A DNA stretch of 64,000 nucleotides from Paraburkholderia haematera (lineage in GTDB: Bacteria > Pseudomonadota > Gammaproteobacteria > Burkholderiales > Burkholderiaceae), in assembly GCF_905220975.1 (NCBI RefSeq), contig NZ_CAJNBK010000002.1, positions 496,001-560,000 on the forward strand, written 5' to 3'. The notes under the pieces were generated by a model. That model had not been told where the DNA came from. It worked only from the letters and a program-made list of their open reading frames with translations, and searched no databases. Both the position numbers and the translations under genes were made by a program. Shown piece after piece: positions 8,233 to 18,841 of the stretch. Every line of letters begins with the position of its first letter. The stretch's first letter is position 1.

Positions 8233-9362
8233 CGGACGCAAGCGGGCCGGCGGCGCACCGCGCCGTCGCGCCCGACCCATCCGCTGCGACTCTCGGGAAC
8301 TTGCTCGATACATTGCGCGTACCGGCAGTGCGCGATCTTGCGTGGTTGCTGCTGAGCGCCGATTTGTTGCGAGCGCAACCACCGGTGGGCGCGCTCGCCC
8401 GTCCTTTCGACTCGCCGCAGGAAGCTGCGGCTACAGTCGACTGGCTACGCGCGTTGGAAGCCGATCCGGCCGGCTTGCAGCGTGAGCTCGCCGCGACGCG
8501 TATCACCCGTCTTGGCCGTTACGCTGAACGCCTGCTCGGATGGTTCCTGCAAGATGGACCTGCGGCGCGGCTGGTCGCGGCCGGTGTGCCGTTGCGGCGC
8601 GCGGGCGTGACGCTCGGCGAATGCGATTTTCTGGTGCAGACGCAGCAGGGCGCGCGCCTGCATTGGGAGTTGGCGGTGAAGTGCTATCTGCATGCGGGCG
8701 AAAGCCGCGCACAGCCGGCCGCACGGTCGGTGGCACAGTCGGTGGCAGGACTAGCCGATTACGTCGGCCCGAATCTGAAGGACCGCTTTGATCTGAAGCT
8801 CGCGCATGTGCTGAATCATCAACTGCCGTTGAGCGCGCGTGAAGAGTTCGCATCGGTCGGCTATGCAGGGCCGTGGACGCCGCAGATGTTCATCAAGGGC
8901 TGGCTGTTCTACCGCGCGGGCGAAACGCCCGCCGATCCTGTCGAACTCGATCCGTCGCACGGACGGGGCTGGTGGGTCACGCGCGACGACTGGCCGGATT
9001 TTGCCGCCGCGCATGCGCAGACCTGGCGCGCGCTGCCACGGCTGGAATGGCTTGCACCGCGACGACACGAGCCAGGTGCCGCGAGTGCAGTAGGTGCAGT
9101 AGGTGGTGCAGTAGGTGACGCGGGTGCCGTGGGCACACCAGGTGAGTCGGAAGGCGCGGGATTCGCTTTTGTCGATGCCCGAACGCTCGCCGCGCAAACC
9201 TCACATCAGCACGGACCGACGATGGTCGCGGCGTTCGTCGATGACAGCGCAGGTAACCGTATCGAACGTTCGCGTGGCTTTATCGTGCCCAACGAATGGC
9301 CTGAGCTGGCGCAGGCCTACGCGCGGCAATCGCGCGAACAATCGCGCGGGCGCAAGCAATAG
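8229..9362 (+). CDS. DUF1853-type protein, possible PD-(D/E)XK nuclease fold
   Basis: A 377-residue protein of unproven function that resembles the DUF1853 family in my judgement. The GTG start at 8229 overlaps the glycosylase stop (GTGA), implying translational coupling. Near residue 140 it has GECDFLVQ and about 12 residues later HWELAVKCYLH. An acidic residue, a short strand, then E...K is the layout of PD-(D/E)XK nucleases, so a nuclease-like fold is an inference. A Gly/Ala/Val linker (AVGAVGGAVG) encoded by short direct repeats at about 9088-9135 precedes the C-terminal part. Operon position suggests a DNA- or tRNA-related role but does not prove it. Confidence 0.75.
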   Translation: MTDASGPAAHRAVAPDPSAATLGNLLDTLRVPAVRDLAWLLLSADLLRAQPPVGALARPFDSPQEAAATVDWLRALEADPAGLQRELAATRITRLGRYAERLLGWFLQDGPAARLVAAGVPLRRAGVTLGECDFLVQTQQGARLHWELAVKCYLHAGESRAQPAARSVAQSVAGLADYVGPNLKDRFDLKLAHVLNHQLPLSAREEFASVGYAGPWTPQMFIKGWLFYRAGETPADPVELDPSHGRGWWVTRDDWPDFAAAHAQTWRALPRLEWLAPRRHEPGAASAVGAVGGAVGDAGAVGTPGESEGAGFAFVDARTLAAQTSHQHGPTMVAAFVDDSAGNRIERSRGFIVPNEWPELAQAYARQSREQSRGRKQ

Positions 9363-9423
9363 CGGCGTGGAGCCGTGCAACGCAGCGGCCAGGACCGTGG
9401 CGATGCCGAGGCGCCTGTGTCTC

Positions 9424-10230
9424 TCACCACCACCGGTAAAAATGATGCACCGGCCCAACGCCGCTGCCGACGTCGAGCCGATCGCTCGCCTGCAACGCGC
9501 CGGTCAGATACAGCTTGGCGTCGGCGACCGCGCTCGCCAGATCGGCGCGCTGCGGAATCAGTGCCGCGATCGCCGACGACAGCGTGCAGCCCGTCCCATG
9601 CGTATTCTTCACCGGCACGCGCGGGCCGCCGAGGCGTAGCGTGCCGCTATCCTGGACGAGCCAGTCGGGACTGTCCGCCGCGCTCAAATGGCCACCCTTC
9701 ATCAGCACCGCCCGTGCGCCAAGCGCACGCAGCGCTTCGCCTTGTTCGACCATGCCGGCTTCGTCGGTGGCGGCTTCTACGCCTAGCAGGGCTGCAGCCT
9801 CCGGCAGATTGGGCGTCAGCAGATCGGCGAGCGGCAGCAGTTCGTCACGTACGGCCGCAACCGCATCGGGCAGCAGCAGCGCGTGATTGCTCTTCGAGAT
9901 CATCACCGTGTCGAGCACGATGTGCTTCGGCTTGTGCCGCCGCAGCGCCTCGGCGACCGCGCGCGCGATCTGCGCATTTGCCAGCATGCCGATCTTCACG
10001 GCATCGATACGGATATCGTCGAACACGGCATCGAGTTGCGCGGTAATGAAGGCCGGCTCAGGCGTATGAATCGCCGTGACGCCGCGCGTGTTCTGCGCGG
10101 TGAGCGCGGTGATCACGCTCGCGCCGTAGGCGCCGAGCGCCGAGAAAGCCTTCAGATCGGCCTGAATGCCGGCGCCGCCGCCGGAATCGGAACCGGCGAT
10201 CGTCAGCACATTGGGAATGGGTTGAGTCAT
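9424..10230 (-). CDS. thiD: Hydroxymethylpyrimidine / phosphomethylpyrimidine kinase
   Basis: A 268-residue ribokinase-fold enzyme that phosphorylates HMP and HMP-phosphate in thiamine synthesis. N-terminal TIAGSDSGGGAGIQADLK (about residues 10-27) is the ThiD signature, and the anion-hole motif NTHGTGCTLSSAIAA lies near residue 212 with the catalytic Asp-equivalent region. Length is normal. It lies 64 bases downstream of lplT on the same strand and may be co-transcribed. No TPP riboswitch motif is evident in the short gap. Confidence 0.95.
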   Translation of the reverse strand: MTQPIPNVLTIAGSDSGGGAGIQADLKAFSALGAYGASVITALTAQNTRGVTAIHTPEPAFITAQLDAVFDDIRIDAVKIGMLANAQIARAVAEALRRHKPKHIVLDTVMISKSNHALLLPDAVAAVRDELLPLADLLTPNLPEAAALLGVEAATDEAGMVEQGEALRALGARAVLMKGGHLSAADSPDWLVQDSGTLRLGGPRVPVKNTHGTGCTLSSAIAALIPQRADLASAVADAKLYLTGALQASDRLDVGSGVGPVHHFYRWW

Positions 10231-10294
10231 GGCAACGCGAGGAAAGGGGGAAGGCGCGGGCAGCGCCGGCAGTAAGTGCGGTGCCCGCCGCGGG

Positions 10295-11602
10295 TCAGTG
10301 CTTGGCTTCGCCGATCAGCGCGACCGAGTCGAACGCACGTTGGTTCGCCTGGTGGCGCCGCATCACGAGCCACATCATCAGGCAGACGAAGGTGCCGAAT
10401 AGCACGATCACCGCCGAGACCGGCACGTCGAGCCAGACCAGCACGGCGTACAGGCACAGCATCACGAGCACCGAGAGATTTTCGTTGAAGTTCTGCACGG
10501 CGATCGAGTGACCCGCCGACAGCAGCACGTGGCCGCGATGCTGGAGCAGCGCATTCATCGGCACGACGAAAAAGCCCGACAGGCCGCCCACGATCATCAG
10601 GAAAATATACGCGACGATCAGATAGCCCGGCACATGCACACGGCCAAAATACAGACCCCAATGCGTGGGGAACAGATCGCGTGTGTAAAAGGCCATCAGC
10701 ATCACGGCGATACCCATCATGATGCCCACCGGAAGCACCGACAGCGATTTCTTCAATGGCACGCGCGAGGCCGCGAAAATCGCGCCGGCCGCTACGCCCA
10801 CTGCGACCACCGCCTGCAGAATCGCGGCTTCCGACAGCGACATGTTCAGCGACACTTCGGCCCATTTCAGCACGATGAATTGCAGTGTCGCGCCGGCACC
10901 CCAAAAAAGCGTGGTGACGGCGAGCGAGATCTGGCCGAGCTTGTCACGCCACAGCACGAGAAAGCAGTCGGCGAAATCGGTGATCAGCTTGATCGGGCCG
11001 CGTTCCTGTTTCGGATAGCGCGCGCCGGTGTCGGGAATGCGCAGATTGAACAGCGCGGCGATCACGTAAATTGCCATGATCACCAGCATCGCCGCTTCAG
11101 CGGGCGTGTTGACCGTGGGGATGTGATGCCTGAGGATCGGGGCGGCGATATGCGGGCTGATGAGCGCGCCGCCTAGCACGGTGCCGAGAATGATCGAGCC
11201 GACCGTGGTGCCTTCGATCCAGCCGTTCGCCGCGACCAGCCGGTCAGGCGGCAGCAGTTCGGTAAGAATGCCATACTTGGCGGGCGAGTAGGCCGCCGCG
11301 CCGAAACCCACGATGCCATAGGCGATCAACGGGTGCGCGCCGACCAGCATCGTGACGCAGCCGACTACCTTGATGGTGTTGGTGACGAACATCACGCGCC
11401 CTTTCGGACGGGAGTCGGCAAAGGCGCCCACGAAGGCGGCCAGAACGACGTACGACAGCACAAAGAACAGCTTGAGCAGCGGCGTCATCCAGTTCGGGGC
11501 GTGGAGATCTTTCAGCAGTGCGATAGCAGCGATCAGAAGCGCATTGTCGGCCAGCGACGAAAAAAACTGCGCGGCCATGATGGTGTAAAAACCTTTTTTC
11601 AT
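10295..11602 (-). CDS. lplT: Lysophospholipid transporter LplT (MFS)
   Basis: A 435-residue major-facilitator protein with about 12 hydrophobic segments, beginning MKKGFYTIMAAQFFSSLADNA, close to the family N-terminus. GAAAYSPAKYGILTELLP near residues 100-117 is characteristic of LplT. In E. coli LplT flips lysophospholipids inward across the inner membrane for reacylation by Aas. No acyltransferase partner is adjacent here. The gene is divergent from alr with a 218-bp gap. Confidence 0.92.
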   Translation of the reverse strand: MKKGFYTIMAAQFFSSLADNALLIAAIALLKDLHAPNWMTPLLKLFFVLSYVVLAAFVGAFADSRPKGRVMFVTNTIKVVGCVTMLVGAHPLIAYGIVGFGAAAYSPAKYGILTELLPPDRLVAANGWIEGTTVGSIILGTVLGGALISPHIAAPILRHHIPTVNTPAEAAMLVIMAIYVIAALFNLRIPDTGARYPKQERGPIKLITDFADCFLVLWRDKLGQISLAVTTLFWGAGATLQFIVLKWAEVSLNMSLSEAAILQAVVAVGVAAGAIFAASRVPLKKSLSVLPVGIMMGIAVMLMAFYTRDLFPTHWGLYFGRVHVPGYLIVAYIFLMIVGGLSGFFVVPMNALLQHRGHVLLSAGHSIAVQNFNENLSVLVMLCLYAVLVWLDVPVSAVIVLFGTFVCLMMWLVMRRHQANQRAFDSVALIGEAKH

Positions 11603-11820
11603 CTGATGCGATGCTGTCCTCGCTGCGGTCTATCCGCCCCGGCCGTGTGCAAAGCGTCCGGGCTTATGCCGTTCGAAATGGGTTGTGCGCACGGCTTTAT
11701 ATCACGAAAATAGCTGGATTCGGACTAGCAAAATCCTTGACCGCACCGCCCAGCGGGCTGCCGAGCACTGAAAACGCCCTGTAAGCTCCTGATTCGCAAG
11801 CGTCTTTACGAAAATTACCT

Positions 11821-12891
11821 ATGCCGCGCCCGCTCTCAGCCACGATTCATACTGCCGCACTCGCCAATAATCTCGCCGTCGCCCGGCGTTACGCACCGAA
11901 ATCCAAGATCTGGGCCGTCGTCAAGGCGAATGCATACGGACACGGCCTCGCGCGCGCTTTTCCCGGTTTGCGCGCAACCGACGGTTTTGGTCTGCTGGAC
12001 CTCGAAGAAGCCGTGAAACTGCGTGAATTGGGCTGGGCCGGGCCGATTCTGTTGCTCGAAGGCTTCTTCCGTCCAACCGATATCGACGTGATCGACCGCT
12101 ACAGCCTGACCACGGCGCTGCACTCGGACGAACAGTTGCGCATGCTCGAGATGGCGCGCCTGTCCAAGCCCGTCAATATCCAGTTGAAGATGAACACCGG
12201 CATGAACCGCCTCGGTTACACGGTGGAAAAATTCCGCTCCGCGTGGGAGCGTGCGCGGGCCTGCCAGGGCGTCGGCCAGATCACGCTGATGACCCATTTC
12301 TCGGATGCCGATGGCGAACGCGGCGTCACCCATCAAATGGAAGCGTTCGAGCGCGGCGCGCAAGGCATTGCCGGCGCGCGCAGCCTCTCGAATTCGGCGG
12401 CGACGCTGTGGCATCCCGCAGCGCACTTCGACTGGGTGCGCCCGGGCATCATGCTGTATGGTGCGTCGCCCTCGGGCGTGACGGCCGCGATCGCAGGCAC
12501 CGGCCTGCAACCGGCCATGACGCTTGCCTCCGAACTGATCGCCGTGCAGACGCTCGTCGAAGGCAATACGGTCGGCTATGGTTCGGCGTTCAAGGCGCGC
12601 GCGTCGATGCGGATCGGCGTGGTGGCCTGCGGCTACGCGGACGGTTATCCGCGGGTCGCGCCGGAAGGCACGCCGGTGATCGTCGACGGCGTGCGTACGC
12701 GGATTGTCGGCCGGGTGTCGATGGACATGCTGACCGTCGACCTGACGCCGATCCCGACGGCCAACGTCGGCTCGCGAGTCGAGCTGTGGGGCACATCGCT
12801 GCCGATCGACGACGTCGCGCAGGCGTGCGGCACGATCGGCTACGAGCTGATGTGCGCAGTGGCGCCGCGCGTGCCAGTGCGTGCGGAGTAA
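11821..12891 (+). CDS. alr: Alanine racemase
   Basis: A 356-residue PLP-dependent racemase interconverting L- and D-alanine for peptidoglycan. [12 protein letters not shown] near residue 36 carries the PLP lysine; MNTGMNRLG, the catalytic-Tyr region [18 protein letters not shown] and [11 protein letters not shown] are all present. Length fits the family. No clear ribosome site precedes the ATG at 11821. It is followed by radA on the same strand, 154 bases downstream. Alr versus DadX cannot be separated by sequence alone; no dadA is nearby, so alr is preferred. Confidence 0.95.
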   Translation: MPRPLSATIHTAALANNLAVARRYAPKSKIWAVVKANAYGHGLARAFPGLRATDGFGLLDLEEAVKLRELGWAGPILLLEGFFRPTDIDVIDRYSLTTALHSDEQLRMLEMARLSKPVNIQLKMNTGMNRLGYTVEKFRSAWERARACQGVGQITLMTHFSDADGERGVTHQMEAFERGAQGIAGARSLSNSAATLWHPAAHFDWVRPGIMLYGASPSGVTAAIAGTGLQPAMTLASELIAVQTLVEGNTVGYGSAFKARASMRIGVVACGYADGYPRVAPEGTPVIVDGVRTRIVGRVSMDMLTVDLTPIPTANVGSRVELWGTSLPIDDVAQACGTIGYELMCAVAPRVPVRAE

Positions 12892-13045
12892 AGCGGGGCG
12901 CTGACAGGCCGGGAGAGCACCTTCGATGGCGGCCTCGATGGCGGTTGTTGCGCGGCGGGATCCCCATGACGGTCGAAGCGAGCTCCTCGATGAGGAGCCT
13001 CTGCGAGCGTATGAATTCAAAGAACAGCAACACAGGCAAGGGCGC

Positions 13046-14422
13046 GTGGCTAAACAGAAGACGTTGTACATCTGCAGTGAATGCGGCGGCCAATCGCCGA
13101 AGTGGGCCGGACAGTGCCCGTCATGCAATGCGTGGAACACGCTGGTGGAGTCGGTCGCGGAGACGCCCTCCACGCATCGCTTCCAGTCGCTCGCAAAGAG
13201 CGCACCGGTGCGGCGTCTTGCCGATATCGATGCGTCCGACGTGCCGCGCTTTTCGACCGGTGTGAGCGAGTTCGACCGCGTGCTGGGCGGCGGTCTCGTG
13301 CCGGGTGGCGTGGTACTGATCGGCGGGGACCCAGGCATCGGCAAATCGACGCTGCTGCTGCAGTCGCTTGCGGAAATTGCCGCGGACAAACGCGCGCTTT
13401 ATATCAGCGGCGAAGAGTCGGCCGCGCAGATCGCGTTGCGCGCGCAACGACTTTCGTTGCTGGAGCCTGGCTCGAAGGCGAGCGAGCTGCAACTGCTGGC
13501 GGAAATCCAGCTCGAGAAAATTCAGGCGACGATCGCCGAGCAGCGGCCGGACGTCGCGGTGATCGATTCGATTCAAACCGTTTATTCCGACGCGCTGACC
13601 TCCGCACCCGGTTCGGTCGCGCAGGTGCGCGAGTGCGCGGCGCAATTGACGCGCATCGCCAAACAGTCGGGTACCACGATCATCATGGTCGGCCACGTGA
13701 CCAAGGAAGGGGCGCTCGCCGGGCCGCGCGTGCTGGAGCACATCGTCGATACGGTGCTGTACTTCGAGGGCGACACGCATTCGTCGTTCCGGTTGGTGCG
13801 CGCGATCAAGAACCGCTTCGGCGCGGTCAACGAACTCGGCGTGTTCGCGATGACCGAGCGCGGCCTGCGCGGTGTCGCCAATCCGTCGGCGTTGTTTTTG
13901 TCGCAGCACGAGCAGTCCGTGCCGGGGTCCTGCGTGCTGGTGACGCAGGAAGGCACGCGGCCGCTGCTGGTCGAAGTGCAGGCGCTGGTCGACGCGGCCA
14001 ACGCGCCGAATCCACGGCGCCTGGCAGTGGGGCTGGAACAGAACCGTCTGGCGATGCTGCTGGCGGTGCTGCATCGGCACGCCGGCATCGCCTGTTTCGA
14101 CCAGGACGTGTTCCTTAACGCGGTGGGTGGCGTGAAGATTACCGAGCCCGCGGCCGACCTGGCCGTGCTGCTCGCGATTCATTCTTCAATGCGCAACAAG
14201 CCGCTGCCCAAGGGGCTGGTCGTATTCGGCGAAGTGGGCCTCGCCGGCGAAATCCGGCCATCGCCGCGCGGTCAGGATCGTCTCAAGGAAGCAGCCAAAC
14301 TGGGCTTTTCGGTCGCTGTCATTCCGAAGGCCAATGCACCCAAACAGCCGATTGAAGGCTTACAGGTTGTTGCCGTTGAAAGGATCGAGCAGGCCATCGA
14401 CCAGGTCCGCACGCTCGAATAG
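13046..14422 (+). CDS. radA: DNA repair protein RadA/Sms
   Basis: A 458-residue RadA, a RecA-like ATPase that promotes branch migration in recombination. Domains: an N-terminal C4 zinc finger (CSECGGQSPKWAGQCPSC, about residues 10-27), Walker A GGDPGIGKST (near 94), the RadA-specific AIKNRFG motif (near 253), and a C-terminal Lon-protease-like domain without its own protease residues. The GTG at 13046 was chosen since it gives the normal VAKQKTLYICSECGG start with AAGGG upstream; the frame is open further upstream but without family similarity. Confidence 0.95.
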   Translation: MAKQKTLYICSECGGQSPKWAGQCPSCNAWNTLVESVAETPSTHRFQSLAKSAPVRRLADIDASDVPRFSTGVSEFDRVLGGGLVPGGVVLIGGDPGIGKSTLLLQSLAEIAADKRALYISGEESAAQIALRAQRLSLLEPGSKASELQLLAEIQLEKIQATIAEQRPDVAVIDSIQTVYSDALTSAPGSVAQVRECAAQLTRIAKQSGTTIIMVGHVTKEGALAGPRVLEHIVDTVLYFEGDTHSSFRLVRAIKNRFGAVNELGVFAMTERGLRGVANPSALFLSQHEQSVPGSCVLVTQEGTRPLLVEVQALVDAANAPNPRRLAVGLEQNRLAMLLAVLHRHAGIACFDQDVFLNAVGGVKITEPAADLAVLLAIHSSMRNKPLPKGLVVFGEVGLAGEIRPSPRGQDRLKEAAKLGFSVAVIPKANAPKQPIEGLQVVAVERIEQAIDQVRTLE

Positions 14423-14565
14423 ACGGGGCTCCGGCGACTGTGGGCGCTGTCGCCGCCGTAATGCGCGGTAAATATCTCCATATTGGCTGTAACCTACCCG
14501 ACATTCCTTTTTCCTAAGCTGCGAAGGTATTGCATCTCCTGTGATGCCGGAAAAAGGATCGCGCC

Positions 14566-14844
14566 TTGAAACAGTCATATGAAACCGCGCACGAGCGGCC
14601 GATGCAGGTGCGCGGCTGCCGTGTCTCCGAGCCCATTCGCCAGCCGTGGGGCGGCGCTTGCCGGATTGTCGAGTGGATCGATACGACCGGGCAGATTTCG
14701 CGCCGGGTGGTGGCCGAAGACGTCACGGCTGCCGAAGTGCGCGCGACAATCAGCCGTCACGTGGAAGGCCGCAAGCATTTCCTGTACGACGACGAAAAAA
14801 CGCCGCGCCAGGTTTTGCCGCGGCAGACGGCGGTGCGGCGCTGA
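14566..14844 (+). CDS. Small conserved protein of unknown function, TTG start
   Basis: A 92-residue protein from a TTG start preceded by AAGGAT at a 6-base spacing. Central text includes VRGCRVSEPIRQPWGG, CRIVEWIDTTGQISRR and HVEGRKHFLYDDEKTPR. It is basic and compact with no signal peptide or membrane segment. From memory it may correspond to a Burkholderia-restricted DUF (DUF2866), which I cannot verify. It stands alone between radA and a convergent gene. Function unknown. Confidence 0.7.
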   Translation: MKQSYETAHERPMQVRGCRVSEPIRQPWGGACRIVEWIDTTGQISRRVVAEDVTAAEVRATISRHVEGRKHFLYDDEKTPRQVLPRQTAVRR

Positions 14845-14970
14845 GGTTTCAGGGCGGTGGGGGCATGAGACCGCGCCGCAGCGTGTCTGGCCAAATCTGA
14901 GCTTGGCCTTTGCTCAACCTTAGCCGCGTTTCAGTGGCGCGTGACTGGTGTGGCCACCTTAGTCTCCAGC

Positions 14971-16170
14971 TTAGTCCCCAGCTTCGTCTCCGTTCTGGTC
15001 TTCGCCCATCGCGGCGTACGGTTGCAGGTTGAACAGCGGATGCCGCGCGGCTTCCGCCGGGGTCAGCACCGGCGAGACGCAGCAGTCTAGCGATTCCAGC
15101 AGCAACACCCATTCCTCCAGCGGACGCTTGCCGATCAGGCCGGCCAACTCCTGCGTCAGCGCGGCGGCGTCCGGGCCGCCGATCGCCTGGCCGAGGCTCC
15201 AGTGACGCGTCGCCCATTCGGGGCGGTCCAGCGCCATGCACAGCGTTTCCCAGAATTTGAGTTCGAGCGCGCCGACCGCGAGCCAGCGGTTGTCGAGCGT
15301 CCGATACAGGTTGTAGCAGGGCACGCCGCCGTTCAGCAGACCGGCGCCGGCGGCCCGCGCGGCACCCTCATTGGCGAGCGTTACTTGCGCGACGACATTG
15401 TGCGCATGCGTGGCATGCGTCATGGATACGTCGACGAAGCGGCCGGCGCCACCGCGCGACACGTGCCACAACGCGGCGAGAATTTGCGTCACGGCGCTTA
15501 ACGCGCCGCCGAGCAGGTCGGCGATCTGGAAATTCGGCAGGATCGGCGCGCCGTCGCGGCCCGCCAGTTGATCGAGCACGCCCGCGTAGCTGATGTAATT
15601 CAGATCGTGACCGGGATGGTCGACAAACGGACCGCTCGCACCGTAACCACTGATCGCGCAGTAGACCAGCCTGGGATTGACCGCACGCAGGGTTTCGTAA
15701 CCGACACCGAGGCGTTCCATCACGCCGGGCCGGAAACTCTCGATCAGCACATCCGCTTCGGCCGCGAGTGCGCGTAACACGTTGCGTCCCGCTTCCGATT
15801 TGAGGTCGAGGCGCGTTTCGCGCTTGCCGCGATTGACCAGCCGGTAAAACGCGCCAGGGCGGCCTGCCACGCGGTCGCTCGACGACTGCATCATGGTGCG
15901 GGTGGGGTCGCCCGCGCCGGGCGCCTCAATCTTCAGCACGTCGGCGCCGAGTTCTGCAAGTCGCAGAGCGGCAACCGGACCCGGCAGCAGCCGGGTCAGG
16001 TCCAGCACACGCAGGCCCTGCAGCGGAGCAGGCGCTGCCACTGGCGAGGACGCAACTGATGGCGCGGCTGAAGACGCAGACGAGGACGCAGACGAGGACG
16101 CAGACGAGGACGCAGACAAGGACTCAGGTAACGGCTCAGATGAGGACGCGGACGGGCTCACGGGTGACAA
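14971..16170 (-). CDS. Family III CoA-transferase / alpha-methylacyl-CoA racemase-like
   Basis: A 399-residue CaiB/BaiF-type protein. After a low-complexity Ser/Ala leader (residues 1-45) it has LRVLDLTRLLPGPVAALRLAE, LGADVLKIEAP, NRGKRETRLDLK and the catalytic-region PGHDLNYISYAGVL, which most resembles alpha-methylacyl-CoA racemases. Such enzymes racemise 2-methylacyl-CoA or swap CoA between acids; the substrate here is unknown. The start is taken as TTG at 16170 because GGAGG lies six bases before it. The Ser/Ala leader is encoded by a 12-bp tandem repeat. The gene lies just downstream of the ABC-F gene. Confidence 0.88.
   Translation of the reverse strand: MSPVSPSASSSEPLPESLSASSSASSSASSSASSAAPSVASSPVAAPAPLQGLRVLDLTRLLPGPVAALRLAELGADVLKIEAPGAGDPTRTMMQSSSDRVAGRPGAFYRLVNRGKRETRLDLKSEAGRNVLRALAAEADVLIESFRPGVMERLGVGYETLRAVNPRLVYCAISGYGASGPFVDHPGHDLNYISYAGVLDQLAGRDGAPILPNFQIADLLGGALSAVTQILAALWHVSRGGAGRFVDVSMTHATHAHNVVAQVTLANEGAARAAGAGLLNGGVPCYNLYRTLDNRWLAVGALELKFWETLCMALDRPEWATRHWSLGQAIGGPDAAALTQELAGLIGKRPLEEWVLLLESLDCCVSPVLTPAEAARHPLFNLQPYAAMGEDQNGDEAGD
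16070..16117. repeat. In-frame 12-bp tandem repeat coding for SSAS units
   Basis: Four head-to-tail copies of a 12-base unit (plus strand GAGGACGCAGAC), three identical (16082-16117) and one with a single change (16070-16081), flanked by degenerate copies. On the coding minus strand each copy adds four residues (Ser/Ala) to the N-terminal leader of the CoA-transferase. The length keeps the frame, so copy number could vary without inactivating the gene. Confidence 0.9.
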
Positions 16171-16216
16171 GGACTACCTCCGATCGATGCCGGCGCGGTT
16201 CGGGAACAGCCTGCCG

Positions 16217-18151
<1,935 letters not shown>

Positions 18152-18286
18152 GAAGAGGCCGGCTGAAGAAAAACGCTATTTTAGACCGCCGGGGCTGACA
18201 CCGGGCGCTCAGCCGGGATCGGCCATTCGGCCGACTGTACCGGCGAGGCTTTTGGCATAGACTGACGGCTTTCACGGGGAGAGCAC

Positions 18287-18766
18287 ATGACATCGATTTA
18301 TTCGTTTTCTGCACGTACGCTCGGCGGCGAGGAAGTGAGCCTCGAGCGCTATCAAGGCAAGGTCTTGCTGATCGTCAATACGGCGAGCGAATGCGGGTTC
18401 ACGCCGCAGTATGCCGGCCTGCAAAAGGTCTATGACACCTATGCTGCGCGCGGACTCGCGGTGCTCGGTTTTCCGTGCAACCAGTTCGGCAAGCAGGAAC
18501 CGGGTGACGCTGCGCAGATCGGCAGCTTCTGCGAAAAGAACTACGGCGTGACCTTTCCGATGTTCGACAAGATCGACGTGAACGGTGCCAACGCGCATCC
18601 GCTGTTCCGCTTTCTGACGGGCGAGGCGCCAGGCTTGCTGGGCCTCGAAGCGATCAAATGGAACTTCACCAAGTTCCTGATCGGCCGCGACGGCAAAGTG
18701 GTGAAGCGCTATGCGCCGCTGACCAAGCCCGAGGCGATTGTCGAGGACGTCGAAAAGCTGCTGTAA
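18287..18766 (+). CDS. Glutathione peroxidase family thiol peroxidase
   Basis: A 159-residue thioredoxin-fold peroxidase that reduces hydroperoxides. The motifs NTASECGFTPQY with peroxidatic Cys36, FPCNQFGKQEPG (about 64-75, second Cys likely resolving) and WNFTKFLIGRDG (about 125) match the family catalytic tetrad. It is the cysteine, not selenocysteine, form and probably uses thioredoxin, as bacterial members do. Single gene, convergent with cls. GGGGAGAG precedes the ATG. Confidence 0.95.
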   Translation: MTSIYSFSARTLGGEEVSLERYQGKVLLIVNTASECGFTPQYAGLQKVYDTYAARGLAVLGFPCNQFGKQEPGDAAQIGSFCEKNYGVTFPMFDKIDVNGANAHPLFRFLTGEAPGLLGLEAIKWNFTKFLIGRDGKVVKRYAPLTKPEAIVEDVEKLL

Positions 18767-18806
18767 AACGCAGCAACGCAGCAAGGCAGCAACGCAGCAA
18801 GGCGGC
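18767..18806. repeat. 8-bp tandem repeat after the glutathione peroxidase gene
   Basis: Five consecutive units of the pattern AACGCAGC or AAGGCAGC (last one AAGGCGGC) directly follow the stop codon in the convergent gap with cls. No function is apparent. Confidence 0.75.
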
Positions 18807-18841
18807 ACGCGAAGTCGGCAGCGGCCGGGACGCGGCTGCCG

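Noticed and set aside
18767..18806. CRISPR-like array after the glutathione peroxidase gene
   Set aside because: The unit is only 8 bases with no spacers; a simple tandem repeat.
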